Shown: one piece after another, positions 47,226 through 56,269 of the stretch
Layout: every line of letters starts with the position of its first letter
Position numbering within the stretch: position 1 is the stretch's first letter
Source: Sphingomonas hankookensis
GTDB lineage: Bacteria > Pseudomonadota > Alphaproteobacteria > Sphingomonadales > Sphingomonadaceae
Direction: 5' to 3'
Length of the DNA stretch: 64,000 bases
Assembly: GCF_028551275.1 (NCBI RefSeq)
Contig: NZ_CP117025.1
Span: 1,173,501 to 1,237,500, forward strand
Position numbers and translations under genes: made by a program
The notes under the pieces: generated by a model
Told to the model about the DNA's origin: nothing
Database searches by the model: none
The model's input: the letters and a program-made list of their open reading frames with translations, nothing else

Positions 47226-47265
47226 CGAAGAAGAAGCGGGACCCCGGGTCAAGCCCGGGGTGACG
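47226..47265 (+). repeat. family B half element, copy 8
   Basis: GAAGAAGAAGCGGGACCCCG then GGTCAAGCCCGGGGTGACG, a single right arm. Confidence 0.85.
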
Positions 47266-47277
47266 AAAAGGCAGTCT

Positions 47278-48963
47278 TCAATACCGATAGTCGAGCGTTG
47301 CGGTGTCACCGGGGGCGACCGTCACCCGCCAGGTCATGATGCCGTCGATCCGCTCCAGCCCGGCGGCTTCCACCTTCCCGCCGGGATAGCCGATCGGCAG
47401 TTCGACATCGACCGGCACGGCGCGGGTGTTGGTGACGGTCAGGCGGGCGGACTGGTTGGGGAGCGGGGTCTGGGTGACGAGCACCTGCCGGCTGGTGCCG
47501 GCGCCGATCAGCAGCGTTTCGCCTTCCGCCCGGTCGGTCATCGTGCCGGTGCCGACCAGCAGCGACGTGTCACCATGCGCGGCGTAGAGCGCGGTGGTGC
47601 CGGCGGGGAGCGGGATGCCGAGACCGTCGGCCTTTTCGTTGCGGACGCGCAGCACGATGTCGACCGCGCCGGCCTCGATCGGCTGGGCTACGGCCACGCG
47701 GCGGCGATAGACGCGGGTATAGGCGACGCCGTCCTGCCGCAGCAGCGCGACCTGCTTCTGGCCCTTTGTCGCGACGGTGGCGCGGCCGGGCACGCGGTAG
47801 AGCTTCACGTCGCCCAGATTTTCCGGGGCGGGCGGTGCCGGCGGTGCCGGTGTCTCGACCACCATCGGCGGCGGCGGCGGTGGGGGGATGCCCATGCGCG
47901 CGCCGGTCACGATGATCTCTTCGGCCGCCTCGAACGTCCGCATCTGTAGATCGGAGGTCGTCGTGCCGAGCGGATAGCAGCGCAGTTGCAGCCGGGTCGC
48001 CGCCGCTTCGAGCGGGGCGACCCATTGCCGGTTCAGCCGCCCGGCAACGACCTGCACCTCGGCATCGGCGAACCCCTCCGCATTGCCGTTGGCGAGCGTG
48101 GTCCACGCGAACAGGTCGAGTCGGTCGCCCCTGAGCGTGCCGACATAGCTGGCCGACCAGTCGAAGCCGGTGGCGAGATAGGACAGGCGCACGGTAACGG
48201 TGCGGCGCGACGGGCTGTCGGTGGTGACGCTCAGGACCGGCTTGGCGGCGAGGTCGGCGGGCACGCGCGCATATTTCAGGCTGTCGGCGAGGCCCGCGCA
48301 GCCGAGCGCCTCCACGCCGTTGGGCGTGCGGACGACCACGCCGCCGGTCGGGCCGGACAGGATCGTCGCCTCCTCGTCGCGCATCACGCCGCTCGCGCGG
48401 TCGGTGCGGCGCAGCGTCACGCGGTTGCCGAGCGTGCCGTCGACCAAGGCGGCGGGCGAAAGGAGGCGGGCGTCGCGGTTCTTTTCGACCGTGCCGCCGG
48501 GCAGACCGTCGACGACCGCGCTGACGGGGATGATGCCGCCCGCGACCCCTTCGAATCGGAGCACGGCGCGACCGCGCGGCAGGGTGATGCGACGGGTTTC
48601 GGTGACCAGCGCATAGCCTTGCGGGTTGCGGACATCGACCGGCTGGCGCGCGGGGCGATAGGGCGCGCGGTAGAGGGTGACGGCGATGCTGGCCGGGGCG
48701 GGGGAGGTGATGGTGGTGGGTGACGGGGCGTCGGTGATGGTGATGCGGCGGTTTTCGCCGAGGGCGCCCGCGCCGCTGCCGACCCGCACCCCGGCGGAGG
48801 CCGGGGTCCAGTGGGGTGAGGGTTGCGATCCCGCACCGGCGTCCGCCGACTGGGCCTTCGCCGGGGTGCGGGTGAGTGGGGTGTCGCGTGCCGTGAGGGG
48901 CGTGGTGGCGGTTGCTAGCAGGGACAGGGTCAGGGCGGTGCGCCACTTAGCCTGCCCTGCCAT
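47278..48963 (-). CDS. DUF4139 domain secreted protein with an in-frame repeat after the signal peptide
   Basis: A 561-residue periplasmic or outer-membrane-facing protein. The signal peptide (MAGQAKWRTALTLSLLATAT...) is followed at residues about 30-61 by a stretch (RTPAKAQSADAG, then PHWTPASAGVRVG) encoded by a family C palindrome. DUF4139 features follow: VSYLATGFDWSASY-type (seen as LSYLATGFDWSASYVG) and a proline run GIPPPPPPPMVV near residue 360. The function of DUF4139 proteins is unknown. A second DUF4139 gene lies 143 bases upstream on the same strand, so this is a diverged tandem pair. The ATG at 48963 is directly next to a further C element in that spacer. Confidence 0.8.
   Translation of the reverse strand: MAGQAKWRTALTLSLLATATTPLTARDTPLTRTPAKAQSADAGAGSQPSPHWTPASAGVRVGSGAGALGENRRITITDAPSPTTITSPAPASIAVTLYRAPYRPARQPVDVRNPQGYALVTETRRITLPRGRAVLRFEGVAGGIIPVSAVVDGLPGGTVEKNRDARLLSPAALVDGTLGNRVTLRRTDRASGVMRDEEATILSGPTGGVVVRTPNGVEALGCAGLADSLKYARVPADLAAKPVLSVTTDSPSRRTVTVRLSYLATGFDWSASYVGTLRGDRLDLFAWTTLANGNAEGFADAEVQVVAGRLNRQWVAPLEAAATRLQLRCYPLGTTTSDLQMRTFEAAEEIIVTGARMGIPPPPPPPMVVETPAPPAPPAPENLGDVKLYRVPGRATVATKGQKQVALLRQDGVAYTRVYRRRVAVAQPIEAGAVDIVLRVRNEKADGLGIPLPAGTTALYAAHGDTSLLVGTGTMTDRAEGETLLIGAGTSRQVLVTQTPLPNQSARLTVTNTRAVPVDVELPIGYPGGKVEAAGLERIDGIMTWRVTVAPGDTATLDYRY
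48785..48881. repeat. family C palindrome inside a DUF4139 gene, copy 7
   Basis: Plus-strand arms GCACCCCGGCGGAGGCCGGG and CTGGGCCTTCGCCGGGGTGC face each other across about 50 bases. Both arms are in the coding frame of the minus-strand gene. Confidence 0.8.
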
Positions 48964-48966
48964 TGC

Positions 48967-49052
48967 GTATCCCCGCGCAGGTGGGGGGGCAGAGCCAAGC
49001 CAGCCGGCGTCTGCGTCAACCAACCCTGGATCCCCGCCTGCGCGGGGGTACG
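48967..49052. repeat. family C-related palindrome, copy 8
   Basis: TATCCCCGCGCAGGTGGGGG faces GGATCCCCGCCTGCGCGGGG and GTAC in the spacer between the two DUF4139 genes; same kind as 32494-32577. Confidence 0.8.
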
Positions 49053-49106
49053 GCAATGGGCGGGGCGGGCGGTCGTTCGCCTGTCGCAACCGGCGCGGCC
49101 TGCGCA

Positions 49107-50522
49107 TCAGAAGCGGGTGTCGAAGGTCGCGGTGACGGTGGCCGATCCGTTGGCCGGGACCGGCACCTGCCACACCGCCTGTCCGGCGTCGCTGCGCTCG
49201 CTGGGGCGGCTCTGTTCGGTGATGCGGGTGTCGGTCCAGTCGAGCCCGGCCTGCGCCAGTTCGACGCTCACGGCGGCGGGGGTCGCGTTGGTGAGCGTGT
49301 AGCGCATCTTCGTCTGCCAGCGGCTGGCGTTGATGCGGGTGCGGCTTTCGACCACGGCGCGCACCTTCACGTCGAAGGCGTCGCCGGTGGCGAGCGCGAT
49401 CTTCGACCCTTGCGGCGTATGGTCGATCGCGGCTTCGCCGGTGAATTGCGGCTGGCCGCGCGCGTCGCGCATATAGACGCGGATCGTGCCGGCGGGTAGT
49501 GCGTCCCCGAGGCCGCCCTTCGCCGCATTGCTGAACCGCACGATGCTCTGCGCGCTTGACGGCTGCTCCGTGGTGCCGAGCCAGTTGTTGACGAAGCGAT
49601 AGCCGGTGGTCGCGGCCGCACCCTTGACGTCGAGGAAGCTGACCTGCTTGGTCTGTTTGTCGGCGATCGTCGTGCGTTCGGGCAGCGGATAGAGGTAGAA
49701 ATCGCCCAGCTGCTCGCGGTTCGCGGTTTCGGTGCCGGGCTGCATCACCGGCCGGGGGCGGCGCGGGCGGCGGGGGCGGTAGTCGTTGTCGTCGTCCTCC
49801 GACCCGACCTCTCCGGCGACCAACAGGGTGCGCGCGTTGGTGAAGGTGGTGCCGGTGTTGTTGGTGAGCGTCACCCAGCCCTGTACGTCGATCGTGCCGC
49901 TCTTGCGGTCGAGCAGCGCGACATAATCGGCTTTCCAGCTGAGGCCCCGGCTGAGGTAGGAGAGCGTTGCCGCTCGGGTGCCCGAGCGGCTGCTGTCGAG
50001 CGTCACCGACAGGGTCGGGCGGGCGCGCAGCGACGGCGGGACCTTGTCGAAGATCGCGCGGACCGGCAGGCCGTCGTCGCGCAGTACCTCGATCCGCTCG
50101 CCGATCTGGAGGACGACGCCGCCGTTCACCGCCAGCACCTTGGCGCGTTCGCGGGTTTCCGCGCCGGTCGCGGGGTTGGTGCGCAGCAGGGTGATGGTTT
50201 CGCCGACCGCCTTCTCCATCAGGCTGGAGGGGGAGAGCAGGTCGAAGTCGAAATTCTGTTCGACGATCCGCGCGTCGGGCACGGCGAGCGAGACGGTTTC
50301 GGGGCGGATCTGTGCGCTGACGTCGGGAAAATCCTGTCGCACCGTGCCGGTGTTCAGCGGCAACGCTCGGACGTCCTGGATCAGCGCAACGTCGCCATTG
50401 TAGATGGTGACCGAGACGTCGCCTTGCGCCGAGGGAGCGATGGCGGGCGGGGTGGCGGCGTCCTGCGCCAGTGCGGGCAGGGGGGCGAGGAGGCTCGCCA
50501 GCAGCAGCCAGTTCGGTTTCAT
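49107..50522 (-). CDS. DUF4139 domain secreted protein
   Basis: A 471-residue exported protein with a clear signal peptide (MKPNWLLLASLLAPLPALAQ). The N-terminal part reads GDVSVTIYNGDVALIQDVRA, a DUF4140-like beginning, and the C-terminal DUF4139 part includes LSYLSRGLSWKADYVALLD and GWVTLTNNTGTTF. A basic, arginine/proline-rich loop (DYRPRRPRRPRP) lies near residue 250. Beta-rich throughout. Function unknown. It is the better-preserved member of the tandem pair and the first gene of the probable operon; the ATG at 50522 is preceded by a family A/D repeat region. Confidence 0.85.
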   Translation of the reverse strand: MKPNWLLLASLLAPLPALAQDAATPPAIAPSAQGDVSVTIYNGDVALIQDVRALPLNTGTVRQDFPDVSAQIRPETVSLAVPDARIVEQNFDFDLLSPSSLMEKAVGETITLLRTNPATGAETRERAKVLAVNGGVVLQIGERIEVLRDDGLPVRAIFDKVPPSLRARPTLSVTLDSSRSGTRAATLSYLSRGLSWKADYVALLDRKSGTIDVQGWVTLTNNTGTTFTNARTLLVAGEVGSEDDDNDYRPRRPRRPRPVMQPGTETANREQLGDFYLYPLPERTTIADKQTKQVSFLDVKGAAATTGYRFVNNWLGTTEQPSSAQSIVRFSNAAKGGLGDALPAGTIRVYMRDARGQPQFTGEAAIDHTPQGSKIALATGDAFDVKVRAVVESRTRINASRWQTKMRYTLTNATPAAVSVELAQAGLDWTDTRITEQSRPSERSDAGQAVWQVPVPANGSATVTATFDTRF

Positions 50523-50615
50523 GTGTGTCCCCCGTTGTTTGGGGGGAGTGTGGCGGGGGAGTGTTGCGTTGGCAAGACGGGGGGTGTCCGCCGCTTGACC
50601 TATTCCCCCTGGCCC

Positions 50616-50740
50616 CTCCGTTTGCTTCGAGCGCAGGTTCGAGCCTGTCGAGAACCGAAGTCGAGAAGGCGTTGCCCCAAGCGAGCAAGTTCTCGACGGA
50701 CGCTTCTCGACAAGCTCGAAGCTGCTCGAACCGAACGGGG
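50616..50740. repeat. family A element, copy 4
   Basis: TTGCTTCGAGCGCAGGTTCG...CGAGAACCGAAGTCGAGAAG on the left, CTTCTCGACAAGCTCGAAGC then TGCTCGAACCGAACGGGG on the right. Confidence 0.9.
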
Positions 50741-50766
50741 TGGGTGGGGTGACGGTGTTACCCTGC

Positions 50767-50877
50767 CGTTCGTCCTGAGTAGCCGCTGAGCGAAGTCGAA
50801 GCGGCGTATCGAAGGACCGTCGCAGGTGCTTCGATACGAGCCTTCGACTTCGCTCAGTCGCTACTCAGCATGAACGG
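50767..50877. repeat. family D palindrome
   Basis: CCGTTCGTCCTGAGTAGC and GAGCGAAGTCGAAG and CGTATCGAAG on the left face CTTCGATACG, CTTCGACTTCGCTC and GCTACTCAGCATGAACGG on the right, a long three-block stem. Confidence 0.85.
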
Positions 50878-50894
50878 CCGGGGGGGGGCTGCGC

Positions 50895-52685
50895 TTAGTG
50901 ATTGTCGCGCGGCAGGCCCCTGGTCTGGGCGATCTGCTGGAACGCCTCTGTTCCTTCGAGGATCGCGCCGGTCGACATCTGGCCGACGACCGAACGCTGG
51001 ATCGCCTGCCACGGGGTCTGCGATGCCGGGTACTGATAGCCGCCGGCGGCTTCCAGTTCCTGACGGCGTGCGGCCAGTTCCTCGTCGGACAGCAGCACGT
51101 CGGCGCGGCCCTTGCCGAGGTCGATGCGGACGCGGTCGCCGGTGCGCAGCAGCGCGAGGCCGCCGCCCGCCGCCGCTTCGGGCGAGGCGTTGAGGATGGA
51201 TGGGCTGCCCGACGTGCCCGACTGGCGACCGTCGCCGATGCAGGGGAGCGCGTGCACGCCCTCCGTAATCAGATATGCCGGCGGGCGCATGTTCACGACC
51301 TCGGCCGCGCCCGGATAGCCGATCGGCCCGGCGCCGCGCATGAACATCAGCGTTTCGGGGGTGATGCCGAGCGCCGGATCGTCGATGCGGTGGTGGTAAT
51401 CCTCCGGCCCGTCGAACACGACCGCCGGCCCTTCGAACGCTTCGGGATCGTTGGGGTTGGACAGATACCGCTCGCGGAATTCGGGGCCGATGACGCTGGT
51501 CTTCATCACCGCCGCGTCGAACAGATTGCCCTTGAGGACGATGAAGCCGGCCTCTTCCTTGAGCGGCTGGCCGAAGGGGCGGATGACCTTTTCATCCTCG
51601 ATCACGGCGTCGCGGCAATTGTCGCCGATCGACTTGCCGTTCACGGTCAGCGCGTCTTCGGCGATCAGGCCGGCGCCCATCAGTTCCCGGACGACGGCGG
51701 GCACGCCGCCCGCGCGGTAATAATCCTCGCCCAGATATTCGCCGGCGGGTTGCAGGTTCACCAGCAGCGGGACCTTGTGGCCCTGTTCCTGCCAGTCCTC
51801 GATCGGCAGGTCGACGCCGATATGGCGGGCGATGGCCGCCAGGTGGATCGGCGCGTTGGTCGAGCCGCCGATCGCCGAATTGACCTTGATCGCGTTGTGG
51901 AACGCGTCCCGGGTGAGGATGTCGGAGGGCTTCAGGTCCTCGCGCACCATGTCGACGATGCGAAGACCCGTGCGGTACGCGATCTCCTGCCGGTCGCGAT
52001 ACGGGGCGGGGATCGCGGCGGAGCCGGGCAGCTGCATGCCGAGCGCCTCGGCAAGGCTGTTCATCGTCGTCGCGGTGCCCATCGTGTTGCAATAGCCGGT
52101 GGACGGCGCGGAGGAGGAGACGAGGCGGATGAATTCCTTGTTGTCGATCTCTCCGGCGGCCAGCATCTGCCGCGCCTTCCACACGATCGTGCCCGACCCG
52201 GTGCGCTCGCCCTTGTGCCAGCCGTTCAGCATCGGGCCGACCGACAGCGCGATGGCCGGGATGTTCACCGTCGCGGCGCCCATCAGCATCGCCGGCGTCG
52301 TCTTGTCACAGCCGATGGTCAGCACCACGCCGTCGAGCGGATAGCCGTAGAGCACCTCGACCAGCCCGAGATAGGCGAGGTTGCGGTCGAGCCCCGCGGT
52401 CGGGCGCTTGCCGGTTTCCTGGATCGGATGGACCGGGAATTCCAGCACGATGCCGCCCGCTTCGCGGATGCCTTCGCGCAGGCGTTCGGCGAGCACGAGG
52501 TGGTGGCGGTTGCAGGGCGACAGGTCGCTGCCGGTCTGGGCGATACCGATGATCGGCTTGCCCGATTGCAGCTCCTCCTGGCTCAAACCGAAGTTCAGAT
52601 ACCGTTCGATATACAACGCCGTCATGTCGATATTGTCGGGATTGTCGAACCACGCACGGCTGCGCAGGGGGGGCATGTCGGTCAT
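50895..52685 (-). CDS. IlvD/Edd family dehydratase (sugar-acid type)
   Basis: A 596-residue iron-sulfur dehydratase. The DHAD/6-phosphogluconate dehydratase layout is clear: [19 protein letters not shown] with a cluster cysteine, [19 protein letters not shown] with a second cysteine and [15 protein letters not shown] with a third. Members with this length and the [22 protein letters not shown] start (here [20 protein letters not shown]) dehydrate sugar acids such as arabonate, xylonate or fuconate. Divergent from a FucP-type permease gene and an AraD1/GguC-type gene, so a non-phosphorylative pentose or fucose route is inferred. Which aldonate is used cannot be told. Confidence 0.9.
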   Translation of the reverse strand: MTDMPPLRSRAWFDNPDNIDMTALYIERYLNFGLSQEELQSGKPIIGIAQTGSDLSPCNRHHLVLAERLREGIREAGGIVLEFPVHPIQETGKRPTAGLDRNLAYLGLVEVLYGYPLDGVVLTIGCDKTTPAMLMGAATVNIPAIALSVGPMLNGWHKGERTGSGTIVWKARQMLAAGEIDNKEFIRLVSSSAPSTGYCNTMGTATTMNSLAEALGMQLPGSAAIPAPYRDRQEIAYRTGLRIVDMVREDLKPSDILTRDAFHNAIKVNSAIGGSTNAPIHLAAIARHIGVDLPIEDWQEQGHKVPLLVNLQPAGEYLGEDYYRAGGVPAVVRELMGAGLIAEDALTVNGKSIGDNCRDAVIEDEKVIRPFGQPLKEEAGFIVLKGNLFDAAVMKTSVIGPEFRERYLSNPNDPEAFEGPAVVFDGPEDYHHRIDDPALGITPETLMFMRGAGPIGYPGAAEVVNMRPPAYLITEGVHALPCIGDGRQSGTSGSPSILNASPEAAAGGGLALLRTGDRVRIDLGKGRADVLLSDEELAARRQELEAAGGYQYPASQTPWQAIQRSVVGQMSTGAILEGTEAFQQIAQTRGLPRDNH

Positions 52686-52799
52686 CGAAGTTCCGGTTCA
52701 CCAGGGGGTGGGCACAAGGCATCTCGGGCAGGGCGGGGCGTCCGGCGGCCGCGATCCGGTATCCCGGACCGATCCCCGCCTTCTCCCCCCTCACCGCCG

Positions 52800-52840
52800 T
52801 TGACGCCGTGCGTTGGCCTATATAGTCAGACAAAATGCAT
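52800..52840 (+). promoter_or_regulatory. candidate promoter/operator for the permease gene
   Basis: TTGACG (52800-52805) and TATAGT (52821-52826) are spaced by 15 bases, and TAGTCAGACAAAAT, which resembles half of a GntR-type TTGTCTGACAA site, overlaps the -10. Weak evidence; no regulator gene is nearby. Confidence 0.35.
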
Positions 52841-52905
52841 TAGGGCAAGCGATGCGACGGAACAAACCGTCCCGCGATGCCGACACAAGAGGGAGAAGAC
52901 CTGAG

Positions 52906-54222
52906 ATGCCGGCCCCGATTTCCGCGCGCTCCGTGGAGAGCACGTCCGCTCCCGCCGGGGCCAGCTACGCCCCCGCGCTGACGCTGCTCGCCAGCCTGTT
53001 CTTCATGTGGGGCTTCATCACCGTCATCAACAACACGCTGCTGCCGCATCTGCGCAGCGTGTTCGACCTGAACTATACCCAGACGACGCTGATCGAGAGC
53101 GTGTGGTTCATCGCCTATTTCGTCGCGTCGATCCCCTCGGCCAAGCTGATCGAGCGAATCGGGTATCAAAAGTCGCTGGTCGTCGGGCTGCTGGTGATGG
53201 CAGCCGGGTCGCTCGGCATGGTGCTGGCGGCCAGCCTGCCGTCCTATGGCGTGACGTTGGTCATGCTGTTCGTGATCGCCAGCGGCATCACGCTGCTGCA
53301 GGTCGCGGCCAATCCCTATGTCACCGTCATCGGCCCGCCCGAGACGGGATCGTCGCGGCTGAACCTGGTGCAGGCGTTCAATTCGCTCGGCACCACGCTC
53401 GCGCCGATCTTTGCCGGCTATCTGATCCTCGGTCGCTCGGTCGGCGGCACGACGCAGGATCGCGTGCTCACGCAGGCGGAGCGGCTGGCCGACGCGCAGT
53501 CGGTGATCCTGCCCTATGTGCTGGTCGCAGGCGTGCTGGTCGTGCTGGCGGTCGTGATCGCCCGATTCCCGCTGCCCGCGATGGGATCGGCGACCAGCCG
53601 CGTCGCCAAGGAGGAACGCAAGAAGCATTCGCTGTGGAACCACCGCAACCTGGTGTTCGGCGTGCCGGCGATCTTCATCTACCTGATCGCCGAGATCGGC
53701 GTCGCCAACCTGTTCATCAACTTCGTCTCGCAGCGCGATATCGCCAACATCACCCAGGCGGAGGCGTCGCGCTACCTGGCGCTGCTGTGGGGCGGGATGA
53801 TGGTCGGCCGCTTCGCCGGTTCGCTGCTGATGCAGAAGATCGCGGCGGAAAAGGTGCTCGCCTTCTTTTCGATCGGGGCGTTCGTCGTGATGCTGGGCGC
53901 CACCTTCCTGTCGGGGCCGGCGGCGATGTGGTCGCTGATCCTGGTCGGGCTGTTCCATTCGATCATGTTCCCGACGATCTTTTCGCTGGGCATCAAGGGG
54001 CTGGGGCCGCTGACCGAGGAAGGGTCGGGGCTGCTGATCATGGCGATCGCCGGCGGTGCGCTGGTGGTGGTGCAGGGCTGGCTGGCCGACCGCTACGGCC
54101 TGCAATGGTCGTTCCTGCTGACCGCCGTGTGCGAGCTGTACATCCTGTTCTATGCCGTGTGGGGATCGAAGGTGACCAACCCGATCGACGACGTCCCCGC
54201 CGACAACGACGTCTTTGCATAA
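52906..54222 (+). CDS. FucP-type sugar:H+ symporter (MFS)
   Basis: A 438-residue twelve-helix permease. The FHS family signature is seen in LASLFFMWGFITVINNTLLPHL near the start and in LLQVAANPYVTVIGPPETGSSRLNLVQAFNSLGTTLAP; the C-terminal half has SIMFPTIFSLGIKGLGPLT. It should import fucose, galactose, arabinose or a similar sugar. The ATG at 52906 has GGGAGAAG upstream. It overlaps nothing; the AraD1-type gene follows 10 bases after the stop, suggesting an operon. Confidence 0.92.
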   Translation: MPAPISARSVESTSAPAGASYAPALTLLASLFFMWGFITVINNTLLPHLRSVFDLNYTQTTLIESVWFIAYFVASIPSAKLIERIGYQKSLVVGLLVMAAGSLGMVLAASLPSYGVTLVMLFVIASGITLLQVAANPYVTVIGPPETGSSRLNLVQAFNSLGTTLAPIFAGYLILGRSVGGTTQDRVLTQAERLADAQSVILPYVLVAGVLVVLAVVIARFPLPAMGSATSRVAKEERKKHSLWNHRNLVFGVPAIFIYLIAEIGVANLFINFVSQRDIANITQAEASRYLALLWGGMMVGRFAGSLLMQKIAAEKVLAFFSIGAFVVMLGATFLSGPAAMWSLILVGLFHSIMFPTIFSLGIKGLGPLTEEGSGLLIMAIAGGALVVVQGWLADRYGLQWSFLLTAVCELYILFYAVWGSKVTNPIDDVPADNDVFA

Positions 54223-54232
54223 GGAAATTCCG

Positions 54233-55219
54233 ATGACTCTCCGCCTGTTGCAGCGCGTCGCACCGACGCGCGCCGTGATCGCCGCGACCGATGCGGGGGC
54301 GCATGTCGTGCCCGGCGTCGACAGCATCCGCGTGCTGGCGCTGCGCGCGATCGATGCCGGCCACAGCATCGCCGACGAGGTCGCGGCGCTGGGGCAGGGC
54401 GAGGCGGTCGATATCGCCCAGCTGCTCGACGCCGGTGCGATCGGATCGCCGATCGACCATGAGGACCCGGCGCATGTCATCATGACCGGCACCGGCCTGA
54501 CGCATCTCGGATCGGCCGAAGGGCGCGACAAGATGCACCGCGCCGCCGCCGAGGCGACGACGCAGACCGATTCGATGCGGATGTTCCTCGAAGGGGTCGA
54601 GGGCGGCAAGCCGGCCGAGGGCGAGGTCGGGCAGCAGCCCGAATGGTTCTACAAGGGCGATGGCGGGCAGATGGTGGCGCCGGGCGGCGACTTCACCATG
54701 CCGCATTTCGCGCAGGACGGCGGCGAGGAGCCGGAGCTGGCGGGCATCTATGTCATCGGCAGCGACGGTACGCCGCATCGCATCGGCCTTGCGCTCGCCA
54801 ACGAGTTTTCGGACCATGTGACCGAGCGGCACAATTATCTGTGGCTGGCGCACAGCAAGCTGCGCCAGGCATCGCTCGGGCCGGAACTGCTGGTCGGCAC
54901 GCCGCCCGAGCATGTCGAGGGGACGAGCCGTATCGTGCGGGACGGCGAGACGATCTGGGAAAAGCCGTTCCTGTCGGGCGAGGCGAACATGTCGCACAGC
55001 TTGGGCAACCTCGAGCATCATCACTTCAAATATGCGCTTTTCCGCCGGCCGGGGGACATTCATGTCCACTTCTTCGGGACGGCGACGCTGTCCTTTGCCG
55101 ATGGGGTGCGGACGGAAGAGGGCGATGTGTTCGAGATTCAGGCGGCGCCGTTTACCCTGCCGCTGAGGAACCGGTTGACGCGGGCGGATGCGGTGCCGGT
55201 GGCGGTCAGGGTTTTGTAG
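54233..55219 (+). CDS. AraD1/GguC-type FAH-fold protein
   Basis: A 328-residue protein of the fumarylacetoacetate-hydrolase superfamily, the branch found with sugar-acid dehydratases (AraD1/GguC-like). The characteristic C-terminal metal-site segment is NMSHSLGNLEHHHFKYALF. An acidic loop EGEVGQQPEWFYKGDGG lies near residue 135. It probably acts on 2-keto-3-deoxy-pentonate formed by the dehydratase across the promoter region; dehydration or cleavage of that intermediate is inferred from the association. The ATG at 54233 has AAGGAAA before it. Confidence 0.88.
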   Translation: MTLRLLQRVAPTRAVIAATDAGAHVVPGVDSIRVLALRAIDAGHSIADEVAALGQGEAVDIAQLLDAGAIGSPIDHEDPAHVIMTGTGLTHLGSAEGRDKMHRAAAEATTQTDSMRMFLEGVEGGKPAEGEVGQQPEWFYKGDGGQMVAPGGDFTMPHFAQDGGEEPELAGIYVIGSDGTPHRIGLALANEFSDHVTERHNYLWLAHSKLRQASLGPELLVGTPPEHVEGTSRIVRDGETIWEKPFLSGEANMSHSLGNLEHHHFKYALFRRPGDIHVHFFGTATLSFADGVRTEEGDVFEIQAAPFTLPLRNRLTRADAVPVAVRVL

Positions 55220-55288
55220 ACGGCTTTCGTTGTCCCCGGGGGCATTGTTTCGAGTGGTTTCGATGGAGGCGTGAACGGGCCGTTTCCG

Positions 55289-55317
55289 TGGATCCCGGCT
55301 TTCGCCGGGATGACGGG
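55289..55317 (+). repeat. family C half element, copy 9
   Basis: GTGGATCCCGGCTTTCGCCG and GGATGACGG, a right arm without a left partner. Confidence 0.75.
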
Positions 55318-55349
55318 TGGGAGTGTGCGGGGGCGCTTCCTTGCGTTCG

Positions 55350-55442
55350 GCACTCCTGCGGAGGCGGGAGTCTATTGGCGCTGGCGCTGCGGGTTTGCCG
55401 AGACGGTGGCGTGTATGGATTCCCGCCTTCGCGGGAATGACG
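55350..55442. repeat. family C palindrome, copy 10
   Basis: GGCACTCCTGCGGAGGCGGG and AGTCTAT face TATGGATTCCCGCCTTCGCG and GGAATGACGG; the right arm is identical to that at 41318-41342, while the left is degenerate. Confidence 0.8.
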
Positions 55443-55468
55443 GTAGGGGCGGGGCGCGTTCGAGGTTT

Positions 55469-55614
55469 GCCGCTCGCCGCTTGCTGCTTGTCACCGACGC
55501 TCGCCGCTTGCCACTTGTCACCGACGCTCGCCGCTCGTCGCTTGCTGCTTGCCGCTTGCCGCTCGTCGCGCGCCGCTCGCCACCGACGCGCACCGCTCGC
55601 TACTCACGCTCGCC
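55469..55614. repeat. degenerate tandem repeat (about 27-base unit)
   Basis: Units of the form GCTCGCCGCTTG..., TGTCACCGAC repeat twice cleanly (from 55472 and 55499), then break into shorter GCTTGC, GCTCGTC and GCTCGCC units. It is a minisatellite-like tract of CGCT/TGCC words. Confidence 0.7.
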
Positions 55615-55670
55615 TGAATTGCTGCCCGTCTTTCCTATCCGTTTCTGCTTTCCTTCCCCCACGCTCCCTT

Positions 55671-55793
55671 CCGTTTGCTTCGAGCGCAGGTTCGAGCTTG
55701 TCGAGAACCGTAGTCGAGAAGGGGGTGCCCAAAACGACCGGGTTCTCGACGGACGCTTCTCGACAGGCTCGAAGCTGCTCGAACCGAACGGGG
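55671..55793. repeat. family A element, copy 5
   Basis: CCGTTTGCTTCGAGCGCAGG and TTCGAGCTTGTCGAGAACCG face CTTCTCGACAGGCTCGAAGC and TGCTCGAACCGAACGGGG. Ends 20 bases from the Nudix stop codon. Confidence 0.9.
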
Positions 55794-55813
55794 ATTTGAG
55801 GAAGGGAGGACGG

Positions 55814-56269
55814 CTACCCCAGCAGCGGCTCGATCCGGTCGAGCAGCGGCAGCTGGCTCTTCAGCATCATCATCCGTGCCTCGGCGACCGGCATCCACCT
55901 AGCCGCGTCGACTTCGGGGAAGCTCCTGCGCCTGCCGCTGCGGGGCGGCCATTCCAGTTCGAAGGTCATGCTGGTGATCGCATGGGTGTCGACATCCTGT
56001 TCGGCGGCGAAGGCCGAGACCGACTTGCCACCCGCCTGCCGTACCGTGCCCAGGGGCGCCAGCGGCGCGACGACCGCGACGCCCAGTTCCTCGGCAACTT
56101 CGCGCCGGGCGGCGTCCTCGACCGCTTCGTCCGGTTCGACCTGGCCCTTGGGAATCTGCCACGCGCCGACCTGCCGCCGCGCCCAATAGGGGCCGCCGGG
56201 ATGGACGAGCAGCACCGCCGGGCTGGGCGTGCGGCGATAGAGCAGGATGCCTGCGCTATGCTGGGGCAT
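55814..56269 (-). CDS. Nudix hydrolase
   Basis: A 151-residue pyrophosphohydrolase. The Nudix box G-x5-E-x7-R-E-U-x-E-E-x-G-U is complete in GQVEPDEAVEDAARREVAEE, continuing LGV. The protein begins MPQHSAGILLYRR and has a GAWQIPKGQ lead-in, typical of the small bis(5'-nucleosyl)-tetraphosphatase-like or general house-cleaning members. Substrate unknown. The ATG at 56269 is the one that gives the conserved start. It is divergent from the AlkB-like gene, with 135 bases between the starts. Confidence 0.92.
   Translation of the reverse strand: MPQHSAGILLYRRTPSPAVLLVHPGGPYWARRQVGAWQIPKGQVEPDEAVEDAARREVAEELGVAVVAPLAPLGTVRQAGGKSVSAFAAEQDVDTHAITSMTFELEWPPRSGRRRSFPEVDAARWMPVAEARMMMLKSQLPLLDRIEPLLG

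Larger units (their letters stand above)
46928..47277. other. 350-base gene-free spacer with half A and half B elements
   Basis: Convergent spacer after the Aas-type gene. It contains one arm of family A (47135-47186) and one arm of family B (47226-47265), and no gene. Confidence 0.65.
50523..50894. other. 372-base gene-free spacer with family A and D elements
   Basis: Between DUF4139 and the dehydratase gene, both on the minus strand. It holds a full family A element and a family D palindrome and no gene. Confidence 0.65.
55220..55813. other. 594-base gene-free spacer, all repeats
   Basis: Contains a C half-element (55289-55317), a C palindrome (55350-55442), a degenerate tandem repeat (55469-55614) and a family A element (55671-55793). 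I see no gene. Confidence 0.75.

Noticed and set aside
47278..50688. One open frame of 1136 codons spanning both DUF4139 genes
   Set aside because: The upstream part is a shadow of the second DUF4139 gene in another frame, joined through the 48967 palindrome. The real protein starts at 48963 with a signal peptide.
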